Of a DNA stretch of 59,228 nt, positions 52,814 through 59,228 are shown piece by piece. The notes beneath the pieces are model-generated. The model saw only the letters and a program-made list of their open reading frames with translations. It ran no database searches and was not told the DNA's origin. A program made the translations under genes and the position numbers. Within the stretch, counting starts at the first letter, position 1, and the number at the start of each line of letters is the position of its first letter. Source of the stretch: Luteitalea sp. (GTDB lineage Bacteria; Acidobacteriota; Vicinamibacteria; Vicinamibacterales; Vicinamibacteraceae); NCBI GenBank assembly GCA_009377495.1, contig WHTZ01000038.1:1-59228 (forward strand). Direction: 5' to 3'.

Positions 52814-53257
52814 ATGACCACGCAGCAGACCGACCAATCACCGCTCATCGGCGTCGTAGTGGTGACGCACGGGCAGCTTGCGACTGAGCTCGTGAACGCG
52901 GCGGAGATGATCACCGGTGAGCTGCCGCAGGTGGCGGCTGTGTCCATCGGATGGCACGACGATGTGAATGCCGCGCAGGACGAGCTGACGGACGCCATGC
53001 GGCGGGTCACGTCCCCGTCCGGGGTGCTCATCCTGACCGATATGTTCGGGGGCACACCATCGAACCTTGGCATCTCGTTTCTGGCCGAGGGTCACGTAGA
53101 GGTTGTCACCGGCGTGAACTTGCCGATGGTGATCAAGGTCGTCAGCTTGCGAGCGTCCTCGGATCTGCTGGATGTCGCGCGACAGGTGCGCGAGCACGCG
53201 CGCGACGCCATTTGGGTTGCGTCCGACCTGGTGCGAAAGGACGCCGAGAACGCATGA
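52814..53257 (+). CDS. PTS EIIA, mannose family
   Basis: 147 residues. Fold and start of the EIIA-Man group: LIGVVVVTHGQLATELVNAAEMI, with phospho-accepting His19 in THG, then ILTDMFGGTPSNLG. It would receive phosphate from HPr. No EIIB or EIIC is nearby, so a regulatory role is likely. GAGGACGAGCGG upstream holds a ribosome binding site. Stop overlaps the HPr start (ATGA). Confidence 0.92.
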   Translation: MTTQQTDQSPLIGVVVVTHGQLATELVNAAEMITGELPQVAAVSIGWHDDVNAAQDELTDAMRRVTSPSGVLILTDMFGGTPSNLGISFLAEGHVEVVTGVNLPMVIKVVSLRASSDLLDVARQVREHARDAIWVASDLVRKDAENA

Positions 53258-53532
53258 CGACGCGCTCGGTCACCATCGTGAACCAACTGGGTCTACACGC
53301 GCGCGCGGCTGCGCGCTTCGTGCGCCTGGCCAGTCAATTTGGTGCCGACGTGAAAGTCACACGCGGAGGCCGCACGTTGAACGGCAAGAGCATCATGGGC
53401 TTACTGCTGCTCGGTGCCGCGTGCGGCACCACAATCACGATCGCCGCCGAGGGCACGGACGAGGCTGGCGCCGTGGATGCGCTCAGCGCCCTGGTGCATG
53501 GTGGATTCGGAGAAGAAACATGCTCCAACTGA
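53254..53532 (+). CDS. ptsH: Phosphocarrier protein HPr
   Basis: 92 residues. Phosphorylation by EI at His15 (GLHARAA) and by HPr kinase at Ser46 (NGKSIMGL), both in canonical positions. The ATG overlaps the EIIA stop, and the EI gene starts 13 bases before this stop, so the three are tightly coupled. Confidence 0.95.
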   Translation: MTTRSVTIVNQLGLHARAAARFVRLASQFGADVKVTRGGRTLNGKSIMGLLLLGAACGTTITIAAEGTDEAGAVDALSALVHGGFGEETCSN

Positions 53533-55298
53533 TCGGGCTGGGCATCTCGCCCGGCCTCGCCCGCGGTCGGGCGCTGGTCGTACGCCAGCGGACCCGAGAC
53601 GTGCGCTACCGCATCCTGCCAGACGCCGTGGCCAGCGAGTGTGCGCGCCTCGACGCGGCCCGTACACGCTCCCGCGCTCAGCTCCGTGAGATTCAAACGC
53701 ACGTGAGCCGTACGGCTGGCCCGGAGTACGCCGCGTTGTTCGACGCGCAGCTCCTCATGCTCGACGACCCGCTCTTCATGGGGCAAGCGGACGCATTCAT
53801 TCGGGACGAGCGCCTCAACGCCGGGTGGGCCGCCGTGCGCGCGGCAGAGGATATTGCCACGCACCTGCTCGAAACCGATGATCCGTACCTGCGCGAGCGA
53901 CGGGGTGATCTCGCGGACGTGGTCGGCCGGCTTCGGATGAACCTGCGAAGCCCCGGCCACGACGGTACCACCGATCTCCTGCGAAGCGTCCCCGGACCCT
54001 GTGTGATTGTCGCCGACGATCTCCCCCCTTCGATTGCGGCGCAGGTGGACTGGTCACGCGTGGCCGGGTTTGCGACCGACGCCGGCACCCGCACTTATCA
54101 CACCGCGATTCTCGCGCGCTCGTTGCGCGTGCCCGCGGTCGTGGGCTTGCACGACGCGAGCCACCGCATTCTGCCAGGAGCGCTCGTCGTGCTCGACGGC
54201 GCGTCCGGAGAGCTCCTCGTCGAACCTCCGGAAAGTCTCGCAGCCCGCATGGTCACCCGCCATGCCGCACGCCTCGAAGAAGAAGGCCGTCTCGACGCGT
54301 TGCGCGAGCTCCCAGCGACCACGGCGGATGGCGTCGCCATTCGCCTGCACGCCAACCTCGAGCTGCCCGACGATGCCACGCAGGCCCTGGCCTGCGGCGC
54401 GGAAGGCGTAGGCCTCTATCGATCGGAGTTCCTGCTGGCCGGCCGCCCGATCGAGCAGCTCACCGAGGATGTGCAGTATGCCGCGTACCGCGATGTGCTC
54501 GACCGCATGCACGGGCGCGAGGTCACGATACGAACGTTTGACGCCGGTGAGGAGCAACTGGGGCGATCGTCGGTCGGTCCGGGCGCATTGCGCACACGTC
54601 TCGGCCTGCGGGCAATTCGGCTTTCGCTCTCGCTGCGCGACTTGTTTCGCACGCAGCTACGCGCGCTTCTGCGGGCTGCGCATCACGGCCCCCTCCGCAT
54701 CATGTTTCCGTTCATCTCAGGTGCCGATGAGCTCCGCGAAGCCCGGCAGGTGCTCGCGGAAGCAGCCGGTGAGCTGCGCGCGCGTGGCGTGCCGCCACCA
54801 CCGGTCCCGGTTGGCGCCATGATCGAAGTCCCGTCAGCCGCCCTGACTGCCGACCTCATCGCACACGAAGCTGATTTCCTGAGCCTCGGAACCAACGATC
54901 TCATTCAGTACACGCTCGCGGCGGACCGCACGGACGATCGGATGCAGCAGTTCTACGAACCGCTTCATCCGGCTATCTTGCGTATGGTGCGGCAGGTGCA
55001 GCGCGTCGGCCGTCGCCACGGCATGCGGGTCTCCGTCTGCGGGGAGATGGCTTCCGACCCGCTGGTCATCACCATCCTGCTCGGGCTCGGTATCACCGAA
55101 TTCAGCATGACACCAGTGGCCATTCCGGCTGTGAAGCAAGTTATCCGGTCCGTGGACGTGGCAGAGGCACGGCGCATCGCCCGCGACGCGCTCCGGGCCG
55201 TCACACCAGGCGAAGTCAAGAAGAAGGTGCCAGGTGTCAGCGGGGAACAGGGGTCAGGGGTCAGGGATCAGGAGCGCGGGCTCACACAGGCGCCCTGA
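53520..55298 (+). CDS. ptsI: PTS enzyme I (phosphoenolpyruvate-protein phosphotransferase)
   Basis: 592 residues. Phospho-histidine His194 in GTRTYHTAILARSLRVPAVVG. The PEP-binding barrel has GVGLYRSEFLL, IRTFDAGEEQ, GTNDLIQYTLAADR and the catalytic cysteine in VSVCGEMASDP near 507. ATG at 53520 overlaps ptsH. The final 25 or so residues (VPGVSGEQGSGVRDQERGLTQAP) come from TCAGGG heptamers. Works with HPr, EIIA and HprK as a phosphorelay. Confidence 0.95.
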   Translation: MLQLIGLGISPGLARGRALVVRQRTRDVRYRILPDAVASECARLDAARTRSRAQLREIQTHVSRTAGPEYAALFDAQLLMLDDPLFMGQADAFIRDERLNAGWAAVRAAEDIATHLLETDDPYLRERRGDLADVVGRLRMNLRSPGHDGTTDLLRSVPGPCVIVADDLPPSIAAQVDWSRVAGFATDAGTRTYHTAILARSLRVPAVVGLHDASHRILPGALVVLDGASGELLVEPPESLAARMVTRHAARLEEEGRLDALRELPATTADGVAIRLHANLELPDDATQALACGAEGVGLYRSEFLLAGRPIEQLTEDVQYAAYRDVLDRMHGREVTIRTFDAGEEQLGRSSVGPGALRTRLGLRAIRLSLSLRDLFRTQLRALLRAAHHGPLRIMFPFISGADELREARQVLAEAAGELRARGVPPPPVPVGAMIEVPSAALTADLIAHEADFLSLGTNDLIQYTLAADRTDDRMQQFYEPLHPAILRMVRQVQRVGRRHGMRVSVCGEMASDPLVITILLGLGITEFSMTPVAIPAVKQVIRSVDVAEARRIARDALRAVTPGEVKKKVPGVSGEQGSGVRDQERGLTQAP

Positions 55299-55345
55299 TC
55301 CCTGAGACAGCCCTGGGACGTCGCCCCTGCCCCCTCGCCCCTTCT
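55233..55345. repeat. TCAGGG-arm palindromic element, copy 5
   Basis: GTGCCAGGTGTCAGCGGGGA and onward, GGGGTCA heptamers (55250-55270), and a right arm with core CCTGAGACAGCCCTG (55301-55315) followed by CCCCTGCCCCCTCGCCCCTT. The left core is lost. The ptsI 3' end and stop lie within it. Confidence 0.8.
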
Positions 55346-55359
55346 TTCTCGGAGGCATT

Positions 55360-55722
55360 GTGGACCAGAAGAACATCCCGCGCGTCGAGAAGCCCTGGGG
55401 TTACGAGCTCCACTGGGCGATCACCGACCGTTACGTCGGTAAGCTCATTCACATTACCAAGGGACATGCGCTGAGCCTCCAATACCACCGCAAAAAGGAC
55501 GAGACGATTTTCCTGCGCTCGGGACGGCTGCTGTTCGAGATGCAGGAAGGGGAGACGCTGGTCGCTCGCGAGCTCGTGCCTGGCGACTGCGTACACGTGG
55601 CGCCGACGGTCGTGCACCGGATGACCGCGCTCGAAGACTGCGACGTCTTCGAGGTGTCGACCCCCGAGTTGGACGATGTGGTCAGGCTCGAGGACCGCTA
55701 CGGGCGGGTGACCACAGAGTAG
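55360..55722 (+). CDS. Cupin domain protein (mannose-6-P isomerase type II-like)
   Basis: 120 residues, a single beta-barrel cupin. RVEKPWGYELHWAIT is typical of the C-terminal cupin of type II phosphomannose isomerase. Metal-binding residues are probably in LQYHRKKDETIFLRSGR (cupin motif 1) and VAPTVVHRMTALED (motif 2). It may isomerise or bind a sugar phosphate. GTG start with GGAGG four bases upstream (55351-55355). Confidence 0.85.
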   Translation: MDQKNIPRVEKPWGYELHWAITDRYVGKLIHITKGHALSLQYHRKKDETIFLRSGRLLFEMQEGETLVARELVPGDCVHVAPTVVHRMTALEDCDVFEVSTPELDDVVRLEDRYGRVTTE

Positions 55723-55741
55723 GGGCCCCTCGCCCCTTCTG

Positions 55742-56173
55742 CTAGAACGGGATATCGTCGTCAGCGGTTGCGCCCCCACCGGCATGCGCCGGCTCGGAAG
55801 GCGCGTAGTCCGTCTCACCGGCACCGGCACCGCCGCGTGGAGCCCCGCCCAACAACTGGATCCGGTCGGCGAGCACCTCGGTCGTGTAACGCTTCTGGCC
55901 CTCACGGTCGTCCCAGGACCGCGTCTGCAGCCGGCCTTCAACGTAGATCTGCTTGCCCTTCTTCAAGTAGTCCTGCAACGACTCGGCCTGCTTGCCAAAG
56001 AGGACGACGCGGTGCCACTCCGTGTGGTCCTGCCAGTCGCCCGTCCGCGAATCCTTGCGCCGGTCGGTGGTTGCGAGACTGAAGTTCGATACTGCGACGC
56101 CCGCGGGCGTAAAGCGCAGCTCTGCGTCACGTCCGAGATTGCCGACGAGAATGACCTTGTTCACACTGCCCAT
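55742..56173 (-). CDS. ssb: Single-stranded DNA-binding protein
   Basis: 143 residues. OB-fold (SVNKVILVGNLGRDAELRFTPAGVAVSNFSLAT, TEWHRVVLFGKQAE) and a Gly-rich linker ending in the acidic interaction tip DDDIPF. Protects single-stranded DNA and recruits repair and replication proteins. The 171-base gap upstream (56174-56344) shows no gene; its promoter should lie there. Confidence 0.95.
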   Translation of the reverse strand: MGSVNKVILVGNLGRDAELRFTPAGVAVSNFSLATTDRRKDSRTGDWQDHTEWHRVVLFGKQAESLQDYLKKGKQIYVEGRLQTRSWDDREGQKRYTTEVLADRIQLLGGAPRGGAGAGETDYAPSEPAHAGGGATADDDIPF

Positions 56174-56344
56174 GACCTATCCCTTCAGAGAGCCCTCAGT
56201 GTAACGAGGAACACGACCACCGACCAATGCAAGAATCGGCCCGGTCGTCGATGCGACCGCGGCCCTGCATGTGCGACCTCGAGCTGATGTGGCAGCCGCG
56301 TGCGTGACAGGAACGGACACCCACGCATACGACCGGTGTTGCAG

Positions 56345-57340
56345 TTATTGCCGCGCCCGCCGATTCATCCCGTCGAGCACCTGCCTCGCGAGCGTCGCCG
56401 CCTCGCTTTCGGGATGCTCCTCGATCACGGTTTCAAACGCGTCCCGTGCGCGATCCGGCTCATCGAGCAAGCTCAGCGCGAGCCCCTTCTTGTACAGAGA
56501 GTCTGGTACTTTGTCGCCGTCGGGATAGTCCGCAATGACCTTGTCGTACGAATCTACCGCCTCCGTTAGCTTCTCGTCCATCGAGTACGCCTCGCCAATG
56601 AGGAACTGCGCGTTATCGGCGAGATCGGACTTGGGGAAAGTGCGCAGAAAGCTGTCGAACCCGGCGATGGCGAGCGTCCACTGGCCAGACGCGTAGTCGG
56701 CAAACGCGGAGTCGAACATGCGGGATGGGGACGCGCCCGGCGGAATGGCCGTTGACGCGGGCTCTTCCGCCGTCTCTTCGGCGGGCTCGATCGTGATTGG
56801 CGTGTCTGGCGTGGTCTCGGATGACGGCGTTTCGGTGGTCTCCGGATCGGGTGTTGTCTCCGGCTCGGTCGGTGTCTCCGGATAGGGCGGCGCTGCCGGG
56901 TCGGTCTCAGGGTTCGGCGTCTCGCCTTCTGGCGACGTGATCGGTATCGGGGTGAGGCCTTGTTGCGACGGGGGAGCGGTCGCACGGGCGGCGACCGACT
57001 GTCGCAGCGCATCCACCTCCTGCGACAGTGAGTTCAGCCGGACGGCCGAGTCGTCGACCTTCTCGCGCACGACGCGCACATCGTCAGCGACGTTGTCGAC
57101 GAGTAGCTTCTGGTCTGCAGCGTTGCGCCGGGCGGTCTCACTCTGGGTCTCGATCTTGGTGTTCAGCCCCTTCAGCGCGTCTGAGAGTGTTGAGAGCGCG
57201 AGCTGTAGCTGCTGGGACTGTTCCTGCAGCATACGGATCTCGGCCATGATCTGCTGGTGCTCCCGGTCCGCGGCGTCGGCGCGAACGCTTGTGAGCGCCA
57301 GCAAGCTCGTCACGATCAGGACAATAGCACTCCGCCTCAT
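56345..57340 (-). CDS. cpoB: Tol-Pal system protein CpoB (YbgF)
   Basis: 331 residues. Signal peptide (about 1-23), then a trimerising coiled coil (about 27-120). A long Pro/Thr/Glu linker follows (125-205), then three TPR-type repeats (PSRMFDSAFADYASGQWTLAIAGFDSFLRTFPKSDLADNAQFLIGEAYS and two more). Periplasmic; in E. coli it tunes PBP1B with Tol at division. Downstream of tolB and pal on the same strand. Confidence 0.9.
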   Translation of the reverse strand: MRRSAIVLIVTSLLALTSVRADAADREHQQIMAEIRMLQEQSQQLQLALSTLSDALKGLNTKIETQSETARRNAADQKLLVDNVADDVRVVREKVDDSAVRLNSLSQEVDALRQSVAARATAPPSQQGLTPIPITSPEGETPNPETDPAAPPYPETPTEPETTPDPETTETPSSETTPDTPITIEPAEETAEEPASTAIPPGASPSRMFDSAFADYASGQWTLAIAGFDSFLRTFPKSDLADNAQFLIGEAYSMDEKLTEAVDSYDKVIADYPDGDKVPDSLYKKGLALSLLDEPDRARDAFETVIEEHPESEAATLARQVLDGMNRRARQ

Positions 57341-57376
57341 GATGGCCTCTTTCAGAGGTACGGCGCCTCTTTGTAG

Positions 57377-57396
57377 GGCGCCCCTTTAGGGGCGCC
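57377..57396. terminator. Hairpin between pal and cpoB
   Basis: Perfect 8-bp stem GGCGCCCC / GGGGCGCC with loop TTTA, lying inside a wider imperfect inverted repeat (AGGTAC...GTACCT). No poly-T follows on either side, so it may modulate rather than end transcription between pal and cpoB, or be a repeat element. Confidence 0.4.
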
Positions 57397-57463
57397 ATCT
57401 GTACCTGATGGCTCGATGGCGCGGCTAACTAAAGCGCGCCCTACCTACTCATTGACATCTCTC

Positions 57464-58057
57464 TCACTTGCCCGTCACAACGAAGTGCGCGCGGCGGTTC
57501 TTCGACCACGCGTCCTCACTGTGCCCAGGATCGAAGGGAAACTCCTTACCATACGATACGGTCTTTACGCGGTCGGCTGGAATCCCGAGCGAGACGAGAT
57601 AGTTGCGAGCCGCCAACGCTCGTCGCTCCCCGAGCGCGAGGTTGTACTCCGCCGTCCCGCGCTCGTCACAGTGTCCTTCGACGGTCACCACCCAATTGTC
57701 GTACTGCTCCAGGATCTCCGAATTCTGCTGGAGCGCGGACTGGCCGTCTTCGGCAATCTCGGCACTGTCGAGGTTGAAGAAGACAGGCTGCAACGGCGAT
57801 TCCTTGTTGATCTCGTCGAGCGTCTTCGTGTTCAGGTCCATTTCCGCGTCGCTGAGGTCCGGCTCCTCTGGCACGACCGGCTCCGGCTCCGCCACGGGCT
57901 CGGGTGGTGCGGGCGGTGGCTCCTCGGCCGTCGAGTCCGCCGGCGGGGGGGGAGTCGGCCGCGCAACCGGGGGCTGCTTCTTCGCGCAAGCCCCAATTGT
58001 CAGCACGACGAGCAGCAGCGCCGCTACCGAGCATGTGCGCCCATGTCTACCAGCCAT
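57464..58057 (-). CDS. pal: Peptidoglycan-associated lipoprotein Pal
   Basis: 197 residues. Lipoprotein signal with lipobox TIGAC (Cys24), a Pro/Glu-rich linker (25-75) and an OmpA-like domain (about 85-197). The peptidoglycan-binding region has VEGHCDERGTAEYNLALGERRA and NRRAHF. Outer-membrane anchor of the Tol-Pal system. AGGAGG nine bases before the ATG, preceded by a 20-base palindrome. Confidence 0.95.
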   Translation of the reverse strand: MAGRHGRTCSVAALLLVVLTIGACAKKQPPVARPTPPPPADSTAEEPPPAPPEPVAEPEPVVPEEPDLSDAEMDLNTKTLDEINKESPLQPVFFNLDSAEIAEDGQSALQQNSEILEQYDNWVVTVEGHCDERGTAEYNLALGERRALAARNYLVSLGIPADRVKTVSYGKEFPFDPGHSEDAWSKNRRAHFVVTGK

Positions 58058-58080
58058 TCCGGATATCCTCCTACCAAAAT

Positions 58081-58100
58081 GGGACAGGCGCGCCTGTCCC
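58081..58100. promoter_or_regulatory. Perfect 20-base palindrome in the tolB-pal gap
   Basis: GGGACAGGCGCGCCTGTCCC is its own reverse complement. It lies between the tolB stop and the pal ribosome binding site. It could be an mRNA hairpin that affects pal translation or RNA stability, or an operator. Its GGGACAGG half also appears in the REP-like pair at 22379-22443. Confidence 0.55.
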
Positions 58101-58114
58101 TTCTTCGCCGTCCG

Positions 58115-59228
58115 CTACTGCGACCAGCTCGGCATGTAGTTGTTGCCGGCCTTCGTGATCTGCCGCAGCCCGCGCCCATCGCGCGCCACCGTGAACACCT
58201 GCGTGTTGCCAGACCGCGTCGACGTGAACACCAGATGGCGTCCGTTGGGCGCCCACGCCGGGCTCTCGTTGCTTCCTTGACCATCCGTGATTTGCCGTAT
58301 CTGCCCCGACGCTACCTCCAGGATCTTGATGTCGTAGCCGGGGCCGGTCCGCGCCGCGAACGCAATCTCGTTGAACGGTGGCAGCGACCAGGTCGCGCGG
58401 TCGGCGTACGCCTCACTGGTGAGGCGCCGCGGCTGACCGAGGCCATCTGCCGAGGTGACATAAATCTGCGGCGCGCCCGAGCGGTCAGAGGTAAACGCAA
58501 TTTCGTTACCGCCGGGTGACCAAGTCGGCGTCGCGTCGTTCCCCGGATGGTTCGTGATCCGCCGGACGTTCTTGCCGTCGAAGTTCATCACGTAGATCTC
58601 GGGGTTACCGTCGCGGTTCGACCAGAACGCGATGCGCTTGCCATCGAGCGAGACCGCGGGCGAGAAATTGTGGATGCGATCCGTGCCGCCCGCCGGCTCC
58701 TCGAGTCGGCCCTGGTAGATGTACGAGACAAAGAGGTCCGGATACCCACGCCGGTAGGACGTGTACACAATCGCGCGGCCGTCTGGCGTCCAGACCGGCG
58801 TGACGGCGAGCGACCGGTTCACCGTCACGCGCCGTTGGTTCTCGCCGTCGTAGTCCGAGATGTAGACCTCTTTCAGGTTGCGTTCGGCGTACGACGTCTT
58901 CGCTCGCTCACCGTCACGATCCGAGTCAAACGCCAGCTTCGTGCGCGCGACACCCCGGAGCCCACGCAGTTTCTCGTGAACCTCGTCCGCAATCGTGTGC
59001 GCGAAGAAGCGTGGATTCTTGGCCGATCCCGTGTACTCCTTGCCGAAGAGCACCTGACCGTTCGACACTTGATAGAGGCGCACCGAGACGGTCAGGCTCG
59101 ACTCATTGCGGCGGACGGTGCCAAACGTCACGAGGTCCGCGCCAAGCTCGCGCCAGCCGTCGAGCGAGCCCCCATCGCCGCCCGCTGACGTCTCCACGGC
59201 CGAGTAGGTCTTGCGGGGGATCATGTAG
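58115..59228 (-). CDS. tolB: Tol-Pal system beta-propeller protein TolB (partial)
   Basis: The 3' 370 codons of tolB; the gene runs off the right edge, so the signal peptide is not seen. Residues near the edge belong to the N-terminal TolB domain (GADLVTFGTVRRNESSLTVSVRLYQVSNGQVLFGKEY). Six-bladed propeller repeats follow (RRVTVNRSLAVTPVWTPDGRAIVYTSYRRGYPDLFV, NFSPAVSLDGKRIAFWSNRDGNPEIYVMN, and others). Periplasmic, binds Pal and TolA. An internal methionine 4 bases from the edge is not a start. Confidence 0.93.
   Translation of the reverse strand, partial: YMIPRKTYSAVETSAGGDGGSLDGWRELGADLVTFGTVRRNESSLTVSVRLYQVSNGQVLFGKEYTGSAKNPRFFAHTIADEVHEKLRGLRGVARTKLAFDSDRDGERAKTSYAERNLKEVYISDYDGENQRRVTVNRSLAVTPVWTPDGRAIVYTSYRRGYPDLFVSYIYQGRLEEPAGGTDRIHNFSPAVSLDGKRIAFWSNRDGNPEIYVMNFDGKNVRRITNHPGNDATPTWSPGGNEIAFTSDRSGAPQIYVTSADGLGQPRRLTSEAYADRATWSLPPFNEIAFAARTGPGYDIKILEVASGQIRQITDGQGSNESPAWAPNGRHLVFTSTRSGNTQVFTVARDGRGLRQITKAGNNYMPSWSQ

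Noticed and set aside
50860..53532. A novel HPr-kinase-linked system
   Set aside because: The hprK-rapZ-EIIA-HPr-EI order is a known arrangement; only the repeat insertions are unusual.
1..59228. tRNA, rRNA, IS transposase or prophage genes
   Set aside because: I found none in the gaps or among the frames examined.

Overview
The window is GC-rich bacterial chromosome from a Gram-negative, diderm organism: it carries an LptB-type ABC transporter with a LptC/LptA-like protein, the tolB-pal-cpoB cluster, rpoN and a bactofilin. Base composition, the run of secreted amidohydrolase paralogues and the abundance of short heptamer-type repeats suggest an Acidobacteriota member, perhaps class Vicinamibacteria. 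That assignment is inference; the window holds no rRNA or other marker that settles it. I see no tRNA, rRNA, CRISPR array, transposase, integrase or prophage genes. Almost everything is core or housekeeping gene content, separated by unusual repeat elements.

Layout. 1-5.6 kb: type IIA topoisomerase A subunit, a pyridine-nucleotide/FAD oxidoreductase and a MATE exporter, all on the minus strand. 5.8-11.4 kb: a large DUF349 protein (plus) tail-to-tail with arginine decarboxylase (minus), then a bactofilin. 11.4-15.6 kb: three translationally coupled secreted amidohydrolase-fold proteins, of which only the middle one keeps the metal-binding HxH. 15.9-20.2 kb: a small orphan, a COG2159-type amidohydrolase coupled to a second MATE exporter, a four-helix-bundle gene lying between inverted heptamer arrays, and a quinone oxidoreductase. 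20.3-26 kb: a single-chain aconitase-family enzyme with its swivel domain first, an alpha/beta hydrolase and mutS. 26-29.3 kb: tsaB, rimI, a DUF465 protein, psd and pssA (tRNA t6A, ribosomal protein acetylation, phosphatidylethanolamine synthesis). 29.4-33.4 kb: a very long NtrY-like sensor kinase. 33.7-37.6 kb: a membrane protein coupled to a class I aminotransferase, a fragment of a PhyH-type dioxygenase gene, and a PQQ-type beta-propeller. 37.7-45.6 kb: guaA, dnaE, accA, recJ. 45.6-55.7 kb: an lptC/A-like gene, lptB, rpoN, hpf, hprK, rapZ, a mannose-type EIIA, HPr, EI and a cupin. This is the familiar lpt-rpoN-PTS neighbourhood, with no EIIB or EIIC, so the phosphotransfer chain looks regulatory. 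55.7-59.2 kb (minus): partial tolB, pal, cpoB, ssb.

The most unusual content is the repeats. A family of palindromic elements, with heptamer-like TCAGGG arms and a shared 15-base core (CAGGGCTGTCTCAGG or its complement), occurs at five places. Two members, near 2.7 kb and 50.7 kb, also share a conserved non-coding interior in opposite orientation. A second heptamer family (GGTGCTG) brackets the four-helix-bundle gene as inverted arrays. A 97-base element occurs twice, and two REP-like inverted pairs are present. Several arrays run into coding sequence and supply the ends of real proteins (RapZ N-terminus; RecJ, PssA, EI and one amidohydrolase C-terminus). Together these suggest active or recently active small mobile elements that settle at gene edges.
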